A stretch of DNA of 64,000 nucleotides from Anaerococcus rubeinfantis. GTDB taxonomy: Bacteria > Bacillota > Clostridia > Tissierellales > Peptoniphilaceae. The DNA lies in NCBI RefSeq assembly GCF_001487145.1, contig NZ_LN913016.1, forward strand, positions 1,698,354 to 1,762,353. The letters run 5' to 3'. The notes beneath the pieces were generated by a model, which searched no databases, was not told the origin of the DNA, and saw only the letters and a program-made list of their open reading frames with translations. The stretch's first letter is position 1; every line of letters begins with the position of its first letter. Positions 15,118-24,110 of this stretch are shown here, piece after piece. The position numbers were made by a program, and so were the translations under genes.

Positions 15118-17172
15118 TTAATCTTCTTTTTTATCTTCGTCAGAGCCTAGGGCTATGACATTATTATTTTCATTTTCCTCTAAAGCATCTTCCTCTTTCA
15201 AATCTTCATTTGAATTTTCACTAAAATTTTCTTTTATCTCGTCTGATGTTTTTGTTTCATCTTCGATTGCTTTATCTTCTAATTTATTTTCATTTGAAAG
15301 CTCTTCTTTAGAAATTTCTTTATTTTCTACAGGTTTTCTATTTAATATTTCCATAAATTGTTCGCCTGTTATTGTTTCTTCTTTTAAAAGAAAATCTGAA
15401 ATTTCATGAAGTTTTTCAAGATTATCTTTAAGAATTTCTATAGCTCTCATGTGAGCTTGAGCGATAATTTTTCCAACCTTTTGGTCAATCTTATCTCCAG
15501 TTCCGCTTGAAACTATCATTGATCTTTGACCTCCAAGATACCTTCCTTGAATTTGTTCAAGTTGCATAAAGTCAAAGTCATCATCCATACCATAAATTGT
15601 TACCATATTTCTTGCTATGGCTGTGGCTTTTTCTATATCGTTGCTTGCTCCAGTAGTTTTGGCATTAAAAATTAATTCTTCCGAACTTCTTCCTCCTGCC
15701 AAGGTCACTATTTCATCAAATAGCTCTTGTTTAGTCATAATAAATTTCTCATCCTTATCGACAGTCATTGTATAACCCAAGGCTCCACCAGTTCTTGGTA
15801 CAATTGTAATTTTTGTTACTGGGGTTTTTTGTGTTTGAATTGCTGCAACTAGGGCATGTCCTACTTCGTGATAAGCAATGATTTTCTTTTGATCATCCGA
15901 TATAACTGCATTTTTCTTTTGGGCACCAGCTATAACTGTTTCAATTGATTCTTCAAGGTCTGTTTGGGTTAATTTTTTACGTCCTTCCCTAACAGCTCTT
16001 AAGGCTCCCTCGTTTACAATATTTGCAAGGTCAGCACCAGAAGTTCCTGCCGTTCTTTTTGCAATTTCTTCATAATCAATTTCATCTTCACGTTTAATTT
16101 TTTTAGCGTGAACTTTTAATATATCCTCACGACCCTTTAGGTCTGGTAGTTCTACTTGAACTCTTCTATCAAAACGTCCAGGTCTTGTAAGGGCTGGATC
16201 TAGGATTTCTGGTCTGTTGGTTGCAGATAATAAAACTACTCCCTCAGTCGCATCAAATCCGTCCATTTCATTTAACAATTGGTTTAAGGTTTGTTCACGT
16301 TCATCGTTTCCAGAATATCCAGAAACATCACGTTTTTTACCAATTGCATCTATCTCATCGATAAATACTATACAAGGAGCTTTTTCCTTTGCTTGTTTGA
16401 AAAGATCACGAACCTTGCTTGCTCCCATTCCTACAAACATTTCTACAAATTCAGAACCTGAAATTGAGAAAAATGGAACATTAGCTTCACCAGCTACTGC
16501 TTTTGCAAGTAAAGTTTTACCAGTTCCTGGAGGTCCTACAAGTAAAACTCCCTTTGGTAAAACTGCACCAATTTCCTTATATTTTTGAGGTCCATGTAAA
16601 AAATCTACAACCTCATTTAAACTATCTTTTGCCTCTTCTTGACCTGCAACATCCGCAAAAGTTTTTCCAGTTTTATTTTCCATATAAATTTTGGCATTTG
16701 ACTTGCCAAAATTCATAAAGTCTCCGCCTCCACGGCCTCCCATAGTCTTTGATAGGGACCTATTTGCCATGTAAAAAATCAAAAGCAAAAATAACAAAGG
16801 CAAAATACTTGTTACAAATAAAGTAAGCCATGGGCTCATCTTTGTTTCTACTTCTTTGGTAAAGGTTAGATTTTTATGCTTTTTACTAGCCTCAAGAAGT
16901 CTTTCAGTAAGATCTGTATCTGGCCACAAACCTGTAATGAAATTTTGTTTGTCACCATCAACTACAGCTGTGAAAGTGTAATTGTAATCGTCTTTTGTTA
17001 CCTCTCTAACTTGTCCATTGTCTATCATTGAAACAAACTGTGAATAAGTTATTTCCTTTGGTTTTCCTTCTGCCCTAATTGGTTGTAATACTTGTTGTAT
17101 AACCAAAAAGGCTACTATGGCAATAATCCAGTAATAGACCAGAGGTCTTTTGCCTTTTTTTATTGATGGCAT
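15118..17172 (-). CDS. ftsH: ATP-dependent zinc metalloprotease FtsH
   Basis: A 684-residue membrane AAA+ protease for quality control of membrane and regulatory proteins. Two N-terminal membrane helices (about 11-27 and 112-133) flank an extracytoplasmic domain. The AAA module has Walker A GPPGTGKT, Walker [12 protein letters not shown] and the arginine-finger region RPGRFDR. The zinc protease motif is HEVGH. The last 70 residues are a very acidic Glu/Asn/Asp tail, longer than usual. The ATG follows the stop of the MarR-type gene directly (TAGATG), implying one operon. FtsH more often follows tilS-hpt in Firmicutes, so this linkage is atypical. Confidence 0.97.
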   Translation of the reverse strand: MPSIKKGKRPLVYYWIIAIVAFLVIQQVLQPIRAEGKPKEITYSQFVSMIDNGQVREVTKDDYNYTFTAVVDGDKQNFITGLWPDTDLTERLLEASKKHKNLTFTKEVETKMSPWLTLFVTSILPLLFLLLIFYMANRSLSKTMGGRGGGDFMNFGKSNAKIYMENKTGKTFADVAGQEEAKDSLNEVVDFLHGPQKYKEIGAVLPKGVLLVGPPGTGKTLLAKAVAGEANVPFFSISGSEFVEMFVGMGASKVRDLFKQAKEKAPCIVFIDEIDAIGKKRDVSGYSGNDEREQTLNQLLNEMDGFDATEGVVLLSATNRPEILDPALTRPGRFDRRVQVELPDLKGREDILKVHAKKIKREDEIDYEEIAKRTAGTSGADLANIVNEGALRAVREGRKKLTQTDLEESIETVIAGAQKKNAVISDDQKKIIAYHEVGHALVAAIQTQKTPVTKITIVPRTGGALGYTMTVDKDEKFIMTKQELFDEIVTLAGGRSSEELIFNAKTTGASNDIEKATAIARNMVTIYGMDDDFDFMQLEQIQGRYLGGQRSMIVSSGTGDKIDQKVGKIIAQAHMRAIEILKDNLEKLHEISDFLLKEETITGEQFMEILNRKPVENKEISKEELSNENKLEDKAIEDETKTSDEIKENFSENSNEDLKEEDALEENENNNVIALGSDEDKKED

Positions 17173-17643
17173 CTATAAACCACTCCTAACAATATAATCA
17201 TCTAATAAATTATCAAGTGAATCTAGTTCATTAATTATAGTTTTTAAATTAGAATTAATGGATTTTTCTTCAACTTCTGGCTTAATCTTGTCGAAATATT
17301 TGCTTACTTTTTCAGCCGCATCAAAGCCTTTTTCTGTTAATTTTACATTAACAACCCTCTCATCTTCATCTGATCTATTTCTATCAACAAATCCTTGTTT
17401 TTCCAATTTTTTACAAATATTAGAAATATTTCCGCCATTTACTCCAATTGACTTCCCAAGATTTCCTATAGAAACTGACTCATCGGCTGCTGATAAGGTC
17501 ATAATCATCTTAAGTTGAAGGGTTGTAACACCCAACTCTTGAGCTGTCTCTTGTAAAAGCAAATCTATCTTATGTGATATTTCTCTAATCATAGAAAAAA
17601 TAGAGTTATTAAATTCAAAAAAATCTATGTGTCTTTTTGTCAT
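17173..17643 (-). CDS. MarR family transcriptional regulator
   Basis: A 156-residue winged-helix regulator. The DNA-binding segment spans about residues 57-110 (LSIGNLGKSIGVNGGNISNICKKLEKQG-like, with the wing at DRNRSDEDERVVNVKLTEKG). MarR proteins act as dimers and often repress their own operon until a ligand or oxidant binds. A GGAGG site precedes the ATG. A 26-base inverted repeat in its own promoter is a candidate operator, and ftsH is the only downstream gene, so it may make FtsH inducible. No Cys suggestive of thiol sensing was noted in the core. Confidence 0.88.
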   Translation of the reverse strand: MTKRHIDFFEFNNSIFSMIREISHKIDLLLQETAQELGVTTLQLKMIMTLSAADESVSIGNLGKSIGVNGGNISNICKKLEKQGFVDRNRSDEDERVVNVKLTEKGFDAAEKVSKYFDKIKPEVEEKSINSNLKTIINELDSLDNLLDDYIVRSGL

Positions 17644-17672
17644 ATAAACCTCCTTACAATTTATAGACTGAA

Positions 17673-17698
17673 ATCTAAATAGAAAAATCTACTTAGAT
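17673..17698. promoter_or_regulatory. Inverted-repeat operator candidate for the MarR-ftsH operon
   Basis: The arms ATCTAAATAGA and TCTACTTAGAT match at ten of eleven positions and are separated by four bases. On the minus strand the repeat lies just downstream of a TTGAAA/TAGAAT-type promoter and upstream of the marR ribosome binding site, the normal place for autorepression. Confidence 0.6.
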
Positions 17699-17830
17699 AT
17701 TATTCTACATATAATATGATAATTTTCAAGTAAAAAGAAAGAATGTTTTTGATAATTAATTTTAATTATGTATTAATTATGTTCTTTGCAAATTATCTTT
17801 TCAAATTATTTCTTAATGTTTAAATTTCAA

Positions 17831-17861
17831 AAAATTAATGCCACACCAAAAGGTATGACAT
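17831..17861 (-). terminator. Terminator of the trxA-trxB operon
   Basis: On the minus strand ATGTCATACC pairs with GGTGTGGCAT (including G-U pairs) around TTTT and is followed by TAATTTT. A parS site lies just beside it. Confidence 0.65.
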
Positions 17862-17865
17862 TTTT

Positions 17866-17881
17866 TGTTTCACGTGAAACA
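17866..17881. promoter_or_regulatory. parS site 1
   Basis: TGTTTCACGTGAAACA, an exact copy of the canonical 16-base ParB (Spo0J) binding palindrome. It is intergenic, immediately after the thioredoxin reductase gene and about 15 kb from oriC. Confidence 0.95.
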
Positions 17882-17882
17882 C

Positions 17883-18734
17883 TTATTTGTTTTTACTTAT
17901 AAAACTTGCTGCATTTAATCCTGCAATTTGTCCTTGACCAACTGCCTTGTTAATTTGATACGGTCTTCCCGTTATATCTCCACAAGCAAAAAGTCCTTTT
18001 ATATTTGTAGTCATATCATAATTTACTTTTATATGACCATCTTCAATTTCTATTGATGGAACAAGGCTTTCTGGTTTTGATGAGTTTTTTATTATAAAAA
18101 AACCATCAGCCTTTAGCTCTTGCCCGTCTTCCAAAATTAAACTTTCTGCCTTTAAATTTCCTGTAAACTTTTCTGCTTTTTTGTTTATAATTTCTATACC
18201 ATCATCAAGTTTTACATCTTTTTTACTTGGATTTACAAAAATAGTTTGACTTGCCATTTTATTAATGAAATTAGCTTCTTCGATTGCCTCATCATTCATT
18301 CCAAGTAAAACAACTTTCTTTCCTTTATAAAGGCTCGCATCACAAGTTGCACAATAAGAAATTCCCTTGGCAAAAAATTTATCTTCTCCCTCGACGGATT
18401 TTCCCATATCCACTCCTGCTGCTATTATGCAAGCTTTTGAAGTAAGCATTTTCTCTCCCAAATCAACAGAAAAATACTCTCCCATAGCATAAACTGCCTT
18501 TATTTTCTTATCTAATATTTCTACAGGATAATTTTTGATATGATCTATAAAATTATTGTATAAATCAGATCCTTTTATATCATTAAAACCCAAATAATTT
18601 TTTATTGATGGACTTTTTTCCAAAGATTTGGATTTTTTTCCTATTATTAAAACTTTTTTTCCTCTTATACTGGCATTAAGACCTGCAGAAATTCCTGCAG
18701 GTCCAAATCCAACTATAATTATATCGTAGTACAT
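17883..18734 (-). CDS. trxB: Thioredoxin reductase-like flavoprotein, possibly ferredoxin-dependent (FFTR type)
   Basis: A 283-residue flavoprotein. The FAD-binding GFGPAGISA lies at 9-17, the redox pair Cys128/Cys131 in SYCATCDASLY, and the second FAD motif in LFACGDITGRPYQ. The NADPH motif is degraded: where canonical enzymes have GGGDSA this one has GMNDEA (145-150), and no HRRxxxRA segment follows. Loss of both motifs is the hallmark of the ferredoxin-linked flavin thioredoxin reductases described in clostridia, so ferredoxin rather than NADPH may be the electron donor. Its ATG overlaps the trxA stop codon, so trxA is the likely partner. Confidence 0.85.
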   Translation of the reverse strand: MYYDIIIVGFGPAGISAGLNASIRGKKVLIIGKKSKSLEKSPSIKNYLGFNDIKGSDLYNNFIDHIKNYPVEILDKKIKAVYAMGEYFSVDLGEKMLTSKACIIAAGVDMGKSVEGEDKFFAKGISYCATCDASLYKGKKVVLLGMNDEAIEEANFINKMASQTIFVNPSKKDVKLDDGIEIINKKAEKFTGNLKAESLILEDGQELKADGFFIIKNSSKPESLVPSIEIEDGHIKVNYDMTTNIKGLFACGDITGRPYQINKAVGQGQIAGLNAASFISKNK

Positions 18735-19042
18735 TATTTAAGTTTTTCTACTTCAGATAGTATAACTTCTTTTGCTTGAAAGCCTACTAGGGTATTTTTT
18801 AAAACTCCACCTTTAAAAAGCATCATTGATGGAACTGCATTTACATTATATCTTCCTGCAAGCTCTGGACTTTCGTCTACATCAACTGAATATATATCAA
18901 AATCAACTTCGCTTTCCATCTCTTCAAGAACTGGTTTTTGCATTTTGCAAGGTCCACACCAAGTTGCTGAAAAATCTACTAAAACTATGCCGTCATTTTC
19001 TAAAACGTGTGTATCAAACTCACTTGTATTTATTTCTTTCAT
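18734..19042 (-). CDS. trxA: Thioredoxin
   Basis: A 102-residue thioredoxin with the active site WCGPC (about 28-32) and the cis-proline region AVPSMMLF. The start at 19042 (MKEINTSEF) has GGAGG at the right distance; a four-codon longer start would place the ribosome binding site inside the gene. It reduces protein disulfides, including the C-terminal cysteines of NrdA. The stop overlaps the start of the reductase gene by one base. Confidence 0.95.
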   Translation of the reverse strand: MKEINTSEFDTHVLENDGIVLVDFSATWCGPCKMQKPVLEEMESEVDFDIYSVDVDESPELAGRYNVNAVPSMMLFKGGVLKNTLVGFQAKEVILSEVEKLK

Positions 19043-19078
19043 AATATCCTCCATTTATATGTTAATAATTATACCGTC

Positions 19079-19675
19079 TTAAATTTGGTCAACAAGTCCA
19101 CGAACGTCTGAAACTGGGAGAGAAAACATGATTCCCTTTGAATTTTCATCCAAATTCATTGCCTCATAAATTGCTGATTTTATCTTTTCAGATATTTCTT
19201 TTTTTATAAGCATGAGGACAATATCTTTTTCAGGCTCAATAGTCATATTCAAAAACACTGATTTTTTTTGAATTCCAGATCCTCTTCCATGAACAACAGT
19301 TGCTCCTTTTGCCCCTTGTTTTTGGGAAATTTCTATTACCTTGTCCGCATTAGCCTTATCAACTATGACATACAAAGCCTCATATTCCATATTAACTTCT
19401 CCTTTATAATCTACTGGTGTTGTAAACATTATTGACGTGTTTTCCTTGTCAAATTTATCTTTCAAATTATCCAACAAATCATCTACCAAACTATCATTAA
19501 CAAGGGCTGAAACTATTTCCTTTTTTTCCTTATCAATACCCAAAACTTCTAGTATGTGATCATTGGCTGAACCTTCTGCCAAAAGACAATTTATAGACTT
19601 AGCACCATTTTCACTCAATTGCTTCATGATTTTTGATCCCTTAGATCTTGGTGTTATTATTCTTAAATATTTCAT
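19079..19675 (-). CDS. Double P-II-like signalling protein
   Basis: A 198-residue protein made of two P-II-like (ferredoxin-fold) modules, about residues 1-97 and 98-198. Each contains a hydrophobic KYLRIITPR or YEALYVIVDKANADKVIEISQKQGAKGATVVHGRG-type strand-helix unit. The second module carries the glycine-rich GATVVHGRGSG that resembles the ligand T/B-loop region of P-II. Its start abuts the stop of the DUF1538 gene upstream, and such pairs are recurrent, so it probably regulates that transporter in response to a nucleotide or ion signal. It is not a classical GlnB: the uridylylated tyrosine loop is absent. Confidence 0.75.
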   Translation of the reverse strand: MKYLRIITPRSKGSKIMKQLSENGAKSINCLLAEGSANDHILEVLGIDKEKKEIVSALVNDSLVDDLLDNLKDKFDKENTSIMFTTPVDYKGEVNMEYEALYVIVDKANADKVIEISQKQGAKGATVVHGRGSGIQKKSVFLNMTIEPEKDIVLMLIKKEISEKIKSAIYEAMNLDENSKGIMFSLPVSDVRGLVDQI

Positions 19676-21069
19676 TATCCTTCAATAGCCTCCTTATAAA
19701 AAGAACCCATTATCATTATAGTAATTACTGGCATTAGAGCAACAAAGGCTATAACTCCAAATCCATCTGAAACATTTCCAGCAACTCCCTGGCAAAATCC
19801 TAAAATAAAGGTAGCTGTCATTGGTCCTGATGCAACTCCTCCAGAGTCAAAGGCAATTCCTACAAAAAGTTGAGGTACATTTCTTGATAAAATTAGGGCA
19901 AGTAAAAATCCAGGTCCTATTATCATCCACAATTTAAACCCATCTATCTTTATCCTAAACATAGCAAGCATTACAGCAAAGGCAACACCAATTGATAGGG
20001 CCTTCATTATTGATGACTTATGGATTGATCCCCCTGTAACCTCTTCGACTTGTTCAGACAAAACAAAAACTGCAGGTTCTGCCAAAACAACCAAAAGTCC
20101 CAAAATAAATCCAATTAATGGAACAAATTTAAAGTCAGAATAGTTTTCTCCCATAACTCTTGCAAGTTCCATAAATCCACCTTCAACACTTGTTAAAAAC
20201 AAAATTAAACCTAAATAAGTGTAAAGTAGACCTAAATTTAAAGTCTTTTTGTTTTTGATTTTAAAAACTAACTTATCCATAACAAAAAATACCAAACTTA
20301 TGGGTAAAATTGCAAAAGTTGAAGATTTTAATCCAGAAATCAAAGCAGATTGGTGGGCTGCTTCTTCTAGAAAAACATTTGTAGAGTCAATTGACATAGA
20401 CATTATAAGGCCTGCAAGGATTGGTCCTGCAGATGCTATTCCAACAAGACCAAAGGAGTTTTCTTCTCCCTTGCTCTCTCCCTTTAATTTACTTACTCCA
20501 AGACCTAGGGCAATAATAAATGGAGTTGTCATAGCTCCTGTTGTTGCTCCCGACGCATCAAAAGCTATAGCATGGCCCAAATCGTTTGAAATGAACATAA
20601 GAATAAAGATAATTCCATAAACTATTATCATTAGAGTCGACAATTTTATTTCCTTAAAAATCCTATAAAGTCCAATGGCAATCATAATACCTACCCCAAT
20701 TGAAATAATAGCTACAATCAGAAAAGATTTTATTCCAAGAACACTGGTTACTTGATTTGCCAATATCAAAAGATCTGGTTCTGCTATAGAAATTATAAAT
20801 CCTATAAAAATTCCAAAAAGTACAACCTTAATTATATTTTCAGATTTTGCTATAAAATCACCCATATAAGATCCAATTTTTGATATTGAAAGGTCTACTC
20901 CCATTAAAAATATGGATAGACCAAGTATAACCCCGGCACAACCAAATAAAAATTTTATAATTAATTTATTGTCAACTGGTCTAAATAAATTTAAAATTAA
21001 AACCAAAACAGCTATAGGTAGAACTGCCTTTGAATTTTGCTTTATTTCTTCTTTAAATATATTTACCAC
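19675..21069 (-). CDS. DUF1538 family membrane transporter
   Basis: A 464-residue protein with about 12 membrane helices arranged as two related halves. Each half has a Gly-rich ATTGAMTTPFIIALGLG or GGVASGPMTATFILGF motif (about 176-192 and 411-426) and a SIAEPDL or LAEPAV motif. DUF1538 proteins (UmpA/UmpB) have been reported as cation/proton antiporters in halophiles; the ion here is unknown. Only GTG fits as start in this frame because a stop lies five codons upstream, yet the AGAGG site runs into it. An ATA three codons later has better spacing, so the true start is uncertain. It is followed directly by the P-II-like gene. Confidence 0.82.
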   Translation of the reverse strand: MVNIFKEEIKQNSKAVLPIAVLVLILNLFRPVDNKLIIKFLFGCAGVILGLSIFLMGVDLSISKIGSYMGDFIAKSENIIKVVLFGIFIGFIISIAEPDLLILANQVTSVLGIKSFLIVAIISIGVGIMIAIGLYRIFKEIKLSTLMIIVYGIIFILMFISNDLGHAIAFDASGATTGAMTTPFIIALGLGVSKLKGESKGEENSFGLVGIASAGPILAGLIMSMSIDSTNVFLEEAAHQSALISGLKSSTFAILPISLVFFVMDKLVFKIKNKKTLNLGLLYTYLGLILFLTSVEGGFMELARVMGENYSDFKFVPLIGFILGLLVVLAEPAVFVLSEQVEEVTGGSIHKSSIMKALSIGVAFAVMLAMFRIKIDGFKLWMIIGPGFLLALILSRNVPQLFVGIAFDSGGVASGPMTATFILGFCQGVAGNVSDGFGVIAFVALMPVITIMIMGSFYKEAIEG

Positions 21070-21123
21070 CTCTTTTCTTGTTTTTTAATATTTGTATATT
21101 TGATAACTAAATTTTTGGTATAA

Positions 21124-21160
21124 CAAAAGAGCCAATCTTATGACTGTCTCTTTTGCTTAT
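21124..21160 (-). terminator. Probable terminator of pta
   Basis: CAAAAGAG and CTCTTTTG pair around an AT-rich loop seven bases downstream of the pta stop codon. The T run is broken (TTTTGTTAT), so this is a moderate-strength call. Confidence 0.55.
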
Positions 21161-21166
21161 TTTTTA

Positions 21167-22153
21167 TTAATCTCTAACTTGGTTAGCAGTTAAAATTGTA
21201 AGTTTATATACGTCTTCTTCGTTACATCCTCTTGATAGGTCATTAACTGGTTTGTTTAATCCTTGAAGTATTGGACCTAAAGCTTCATAGTTTCCAAGTC
21301 TTTGTCCAATTTTATATCCGATATTTGCAGCTTGTAGGTCTGGGAATATAAATACTTTTGCTCTTCCTGCTACATCTGAATTAGGAATTTTCTTTCTTGC
21401 AACTTGTGGTGAAATTGCTGCATCAAATTGCATTTCTCCGTCAACTTTAAGATCTGGATCCATTTCTTTTGCAAGCTTTGTAGCTTCTTCTACTTTTCTT
21501 GCAAGTTCATGTTTTGCTGATCCTTTTGTTGAGAATGATAGCATAGCAACTATTGGATCAATTCCAAATTCTTCAGCTGTTTTTGCTGCTTCTACTGCCA
21601 CTTCTGCAAGTTCATTTGATTGAAGAGTAATATTTATTGCTGTATCTGCAAATAATAATTTTTCTCCGTTAGGTCCTAGCATAATCATAACTCCAGAAAC
21701 CCTATTTACACCTTTTCTTGTTTTAATAAGTTGTAGGGCTGGTCTTACTGTATCTCCAGTAGGATTTGATGCTCCTGAAACCATTCCGTCTGCTTTGCCA
21801 GTTTGAACTAACATTGTACCAAAGTAGTTATTGTCTTTCTTTAGTATATATTCACCATCTTCTCTGGTGTTTTTACCTTTCCTGATTTCAACGTATTTAT
21901 CAACTAATTCATCAAGTAATTCACTTTCTCTTGGGTTTATGATTTCAATATCACCTAATTTAACCCCTTCATCGTCTGCTACTTTTTGAATTTCTTCCCT
22001 ATCTCCCAAAAGTATTGGAACTATAAGTCCATCATTTTGATGTCTAATAGCTGCTCTTAGGACTCTTGAGTCATTGCCTTCTGGAAATACTATTCTGCGG
22101 TTTTTACCCCTAATATTTTCAGTAGCAAGCTCCATAACTCCATCGTGTGCCAT
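21167..22153 (-). CDS. pta: Phosphate acetyltransferase
   Basis: A 328-residue enzyme converting acetyl-CoA and phosphate to acetyl phosphate, the entry to acetate and ATP formation in fermentation. The short single-domain Firmicute form is recognised by IVFPEGNDSRVLRAAIRH near the start, GMVSGASNPTGDTVRPALQL, and FPDLQAANIGYKIGQRLG near the C-terminus. AGGAGG lies six bases before the ATG, with TATAAT at 22191-22196 on the minus strand upstream. No ackA is adjacent. It appears to be a single-gene unit. Confidence 0.95.
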   Translation of the reverse strand: MAHDGVMELATENIRGKNRRIVFPEGNDSRVLRAAIRHQNDGLIVPILLGDREEIQKVADDEGVKLGDIEIINPRESELLDELVDKYVEIRKGKNTREDGEYILKKDNNYFGTMLVQTGKADGMVSGASNPTGDTVRPALQLIKTRKGVNRVSGVMIMLGPNGEKLLFADTAINITLQSNELAEVAVEAAKTAEEFGIDPIVAMLSFSTKGSAKHELARKVEEATKLAKEMDPDLKVDGEMQFDAAISPQVARKKIPNSDVAGRAKVFIFPDLQAANIGYKIGQRLGNYEALGPILQGLNKPVNDLSRGCNEEDVYKLTILTANQVRD

Positions 22154-22218
22154 AATTACCTCCTAATCATAAATCGATATTAGCATATATATTATACCCT
22201 AATTAATTAATTTATCTT

Positions 22219-22689
22219 CTATAATTTTGCTTTTTTTAAACATTCTTTTTCTCTATCAGAAAGTTCAATTTCACTTTCACCATTTGTTATTTCTTTAAGG
22301 TAAGTGTTTGAACCATCTTGAGAATAAAGATTTGTCAAAATTATTCCATTATGGTAAGAATCTAAAAGAGTAAGAGAAAATGAATTCCTTCCTCTTTGGC
22401 TGTCAAAGGCATCATAATGAACAACTGCCATCTTGCTAACAGCTCCCATTGTAGAGTTTTTTGTATCGGAAGACCTTTGGTCAAGAGATTTAATTTCTCT
22501 GTTTGATTGTTCAATTTGATCATTTAATTGTAAAATTAATTCTTCTAGATTTATATCGGGATCTTTACCCCTAAGTAGGTGGTCATATCTTCTTTTTTGT
22601 CTTTTTAATTTGTTATTATTGGCCTTAATCATAGAATATTCTAATATAACCAAAATAAACAAGACTACTATAGCTATTATTTGTCCCAT
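22219..22689 (-). CDS. DUF4446 family protein
   Basis: A 156-residue protein with one N-terminal membrane helix (3-19), a coiled segment (about 22-75, KLKRQKRRYDHLLRGKDPDINLEEL) and the conserved DUF4446 core VSKMAVVHYDAFDSQRGRNSFSLTLLD followed by GIILTNLYSQ. The function is unknown, but the gene commonly travels with parB/parA near oriC in Firmicutes. It overlaps the cyclodeaminase gene by 13 bases, so the two are coupled. GAGAGGGA inside the upstream gene is the ribosome binding site. Confidence 0.85.
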   Translation of the reverse strand: MGQIIAIVVLFILVILEYSMIKANNNKLKRQKRRYDHLLRGKDPDINLEELILQLNDQIEQSNREIKSLDQRSSDTKNSTMGAVSKMAVVHYDAFDSQRGRNSFSLTLLDSYHNGIILTNLYSQDGSNTYLKEITNGESEIELSDREKECLKKAKL

Positions 22690-23282
22690 TTCTTTTCCCT
22701 CTCCTTGATGATTTTCATATTATCCTTATACAATTTATCACAGAAATTTATAATAGATTTGTAATTTGTTTTTTTATGATTTGGATCACTAATATTTTCT
22801 TCATTCATAATAAGATTAATAAAGGAAGAATGGATAGCTTCTTTTACAAGCCTAAGACCTATTTCTCCATCGCTGATTGCAGCAATATTACCATGTTTTA
22901 AAATAAAATCACAATCTTGCAAAACAATAATCATAAGCTCAATCGTTCTTTTTGGAGCCTTATTGGCATCAACTATATACTTGTCATAATCATTAATCTG
23001 ATTATCTTTATAGGCCTTAATCAAAACATTTACCTTATCAATATCTTCTTGCATCAAATCTTTTAATTCTTCAGCATATTTTTTAAATTTTTTCTCAAGT
23101 TTTTGTGATTTTTTATTTAATCTTTCATCACCATAATCTTTTTTTGCCATCATTAAAATCAAATTTAAACCTAGATTTCCTACAAGACTTGTTACCGCTC
23201 CTCCTCCAGGATTTGCTGTTTTTTTTCTGGTGTTATCAATAAGCTCATCTACAGAAAAATCTACCATTTTATTCTTTTCCAT
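22677..23282 (-). CDS. Cyclodeaminase/cyclohydrolase family protein (FTCD_C)
   Basis: A 201-residue all-helical protein of the formimidotetrahydrofolate cyclodeaminase family. The diagnostic TANPGGGAVTSLVGNLGLNLILM lies near residues 22-44 and GEIGLRLVKEAIHSS near the middle. Members convert formimido-THF to methenyl-THF or act as methenyl-THF cyclohydrolases in one-carbon metabolism. The surroundings (parB, DUF4446) give no metabolic context, so it may act alone in folate interconversion. It begins inside the end of parB (14-base overlap) after GGAGAAT. Confidence 0.85.
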   Translation of the reverse strand: MEKNKMVDFSVDELIDNTRKKTANPGGGAVTSLVGNLGLNLILMMAKKDYGDERLNKKSQKLEKKFKKYAEELKDLMQEDIDKVNVLIKAYKDNQINDYDKYIVDANKAPKRTIELMIIVLQDCDFILKHGNIAAISDGEIGLRLVKEAIHSSFINLIMNEENISDPNHKKTNYKSIINFCDKLYKDNMKIIKEREKKWDK

Positions 23283-24108
23283 TTTTTATTCTCCAATACA
23301 AATTTTCTATATCATCAATAGAAACGCAATCTATAGTAACCTTATAATTACCCTTATTCTTTTTGATTTCAACTTTTGAATTTAAAAGTTCAATAAATTT
23401 TTCCTCAAAATCTTCAAATAAAATCCTATCTAACTTATCTTCATTGTCAGTTTTTGTTTTTTTATTTTTAGAAATTTTTTCAACTTTTCTTATGTTGGTT
23501 TTCCTATTTTTGAAATCATTAAGACTTTTTTTTCTTTCATCTTCATCTTTTATAGAAAGAAGAGTTCTTGCTTGGGAAGGTGAGATATTCCCTTCTTCAA
23601 GTTCTTTTTTTGAATTTTCATCAAGTTTTAAAAGCCTTAGAGTATTTCCTATATAAGACCTAGACTTTCCTACAGTTTTTGCTATCTCATCTTGAGTCAT
23701 TCCATAATTTTTTGAAAGTTCATTGTAGGCATTAGCTTCTTCAAGACCTGATAAATCTTCTCTTTGAACATTTTCTACTATCGATAAAATATCAATATCC
23801 TTATTATCAACATTTTTTATTATAGCTTCAATTTCTTTAAGTCCCAATAATTTGCTTGCCCTAAACCTACGTTCACCAGCAATTATTTCATATCTTATTC
23901 CATTTTTTCTAAGAACTATAGGATTTAACAAACCATATTTTTCAATAGATTGGCTTAAACCCTCAAGGGATTTGTCATCAAATTTCTTTCTTGGTTGGTC
24001 ATCTCTAGGATAAATTTTTTCCATAGGAATTCTAACTATGGCCTTATTTTTTTTATTATTTTCTGGAATAAGAGATCCAAGTCCCCTGCCCAAAGATTTG
24101 TTTGTCAT
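23269..24108 (-). CDS. parB: Chromosome partitioning protein ParB (Spo0J)
   Basis: A 279-residue CTP-dependent DNA clamp that loads at parS sites. The ParB N-terminal domain contains DQPRKKFDD and the nucleotide motif GERRFRASKLLGL. The central helix-turn-helix (about 125-160, MTQDEIAKTVGKSRSYIGNTLRLLKL) reads parS. A lysine-rich linker leads to the C-terminal dimer domain. Four exact parS palindromes lie within this window. It starts two bases after the parA stop codon, and its partner is ParA. The start codon is preceded by AGAGGGA. Confidence 0.95.
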   Translation of the reverse strand: MTNKSLGRGLGSLIPENNKKNKAIVRIPMEKIYPRDDQPRKKFDDKSLEGLSQSIEKYGLLNPIVLRKNGIRYEIIAGERRFRASKLLGLKEIEAIIKNVDNKDIDILSIVENVQREDLSGLEEANAYNELSKNYGMTQDEIAKTVGKSRSYIGNTLRLLKLDENSKKELEEGNISPSQARTLLSIKDEDERKKSLNDFKNRKTNIRKVEKISKNKKTKTDNEDKLDRILFEDFEEKFIELLNSKVEIKKNKGNYKVTIDCVSIDDIENLYWRIKNGKE

Positions 24109-24110
24109 AG

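Noticed and set aside
15118-17172. Long plus-strand ORFs inside ftsH, and similar ORFs inside gyrB, nrdA and mnmE
   Set aside because: They are frame shadows of strongly conserved genes, with no ribosome binding sites and no recognisable products.
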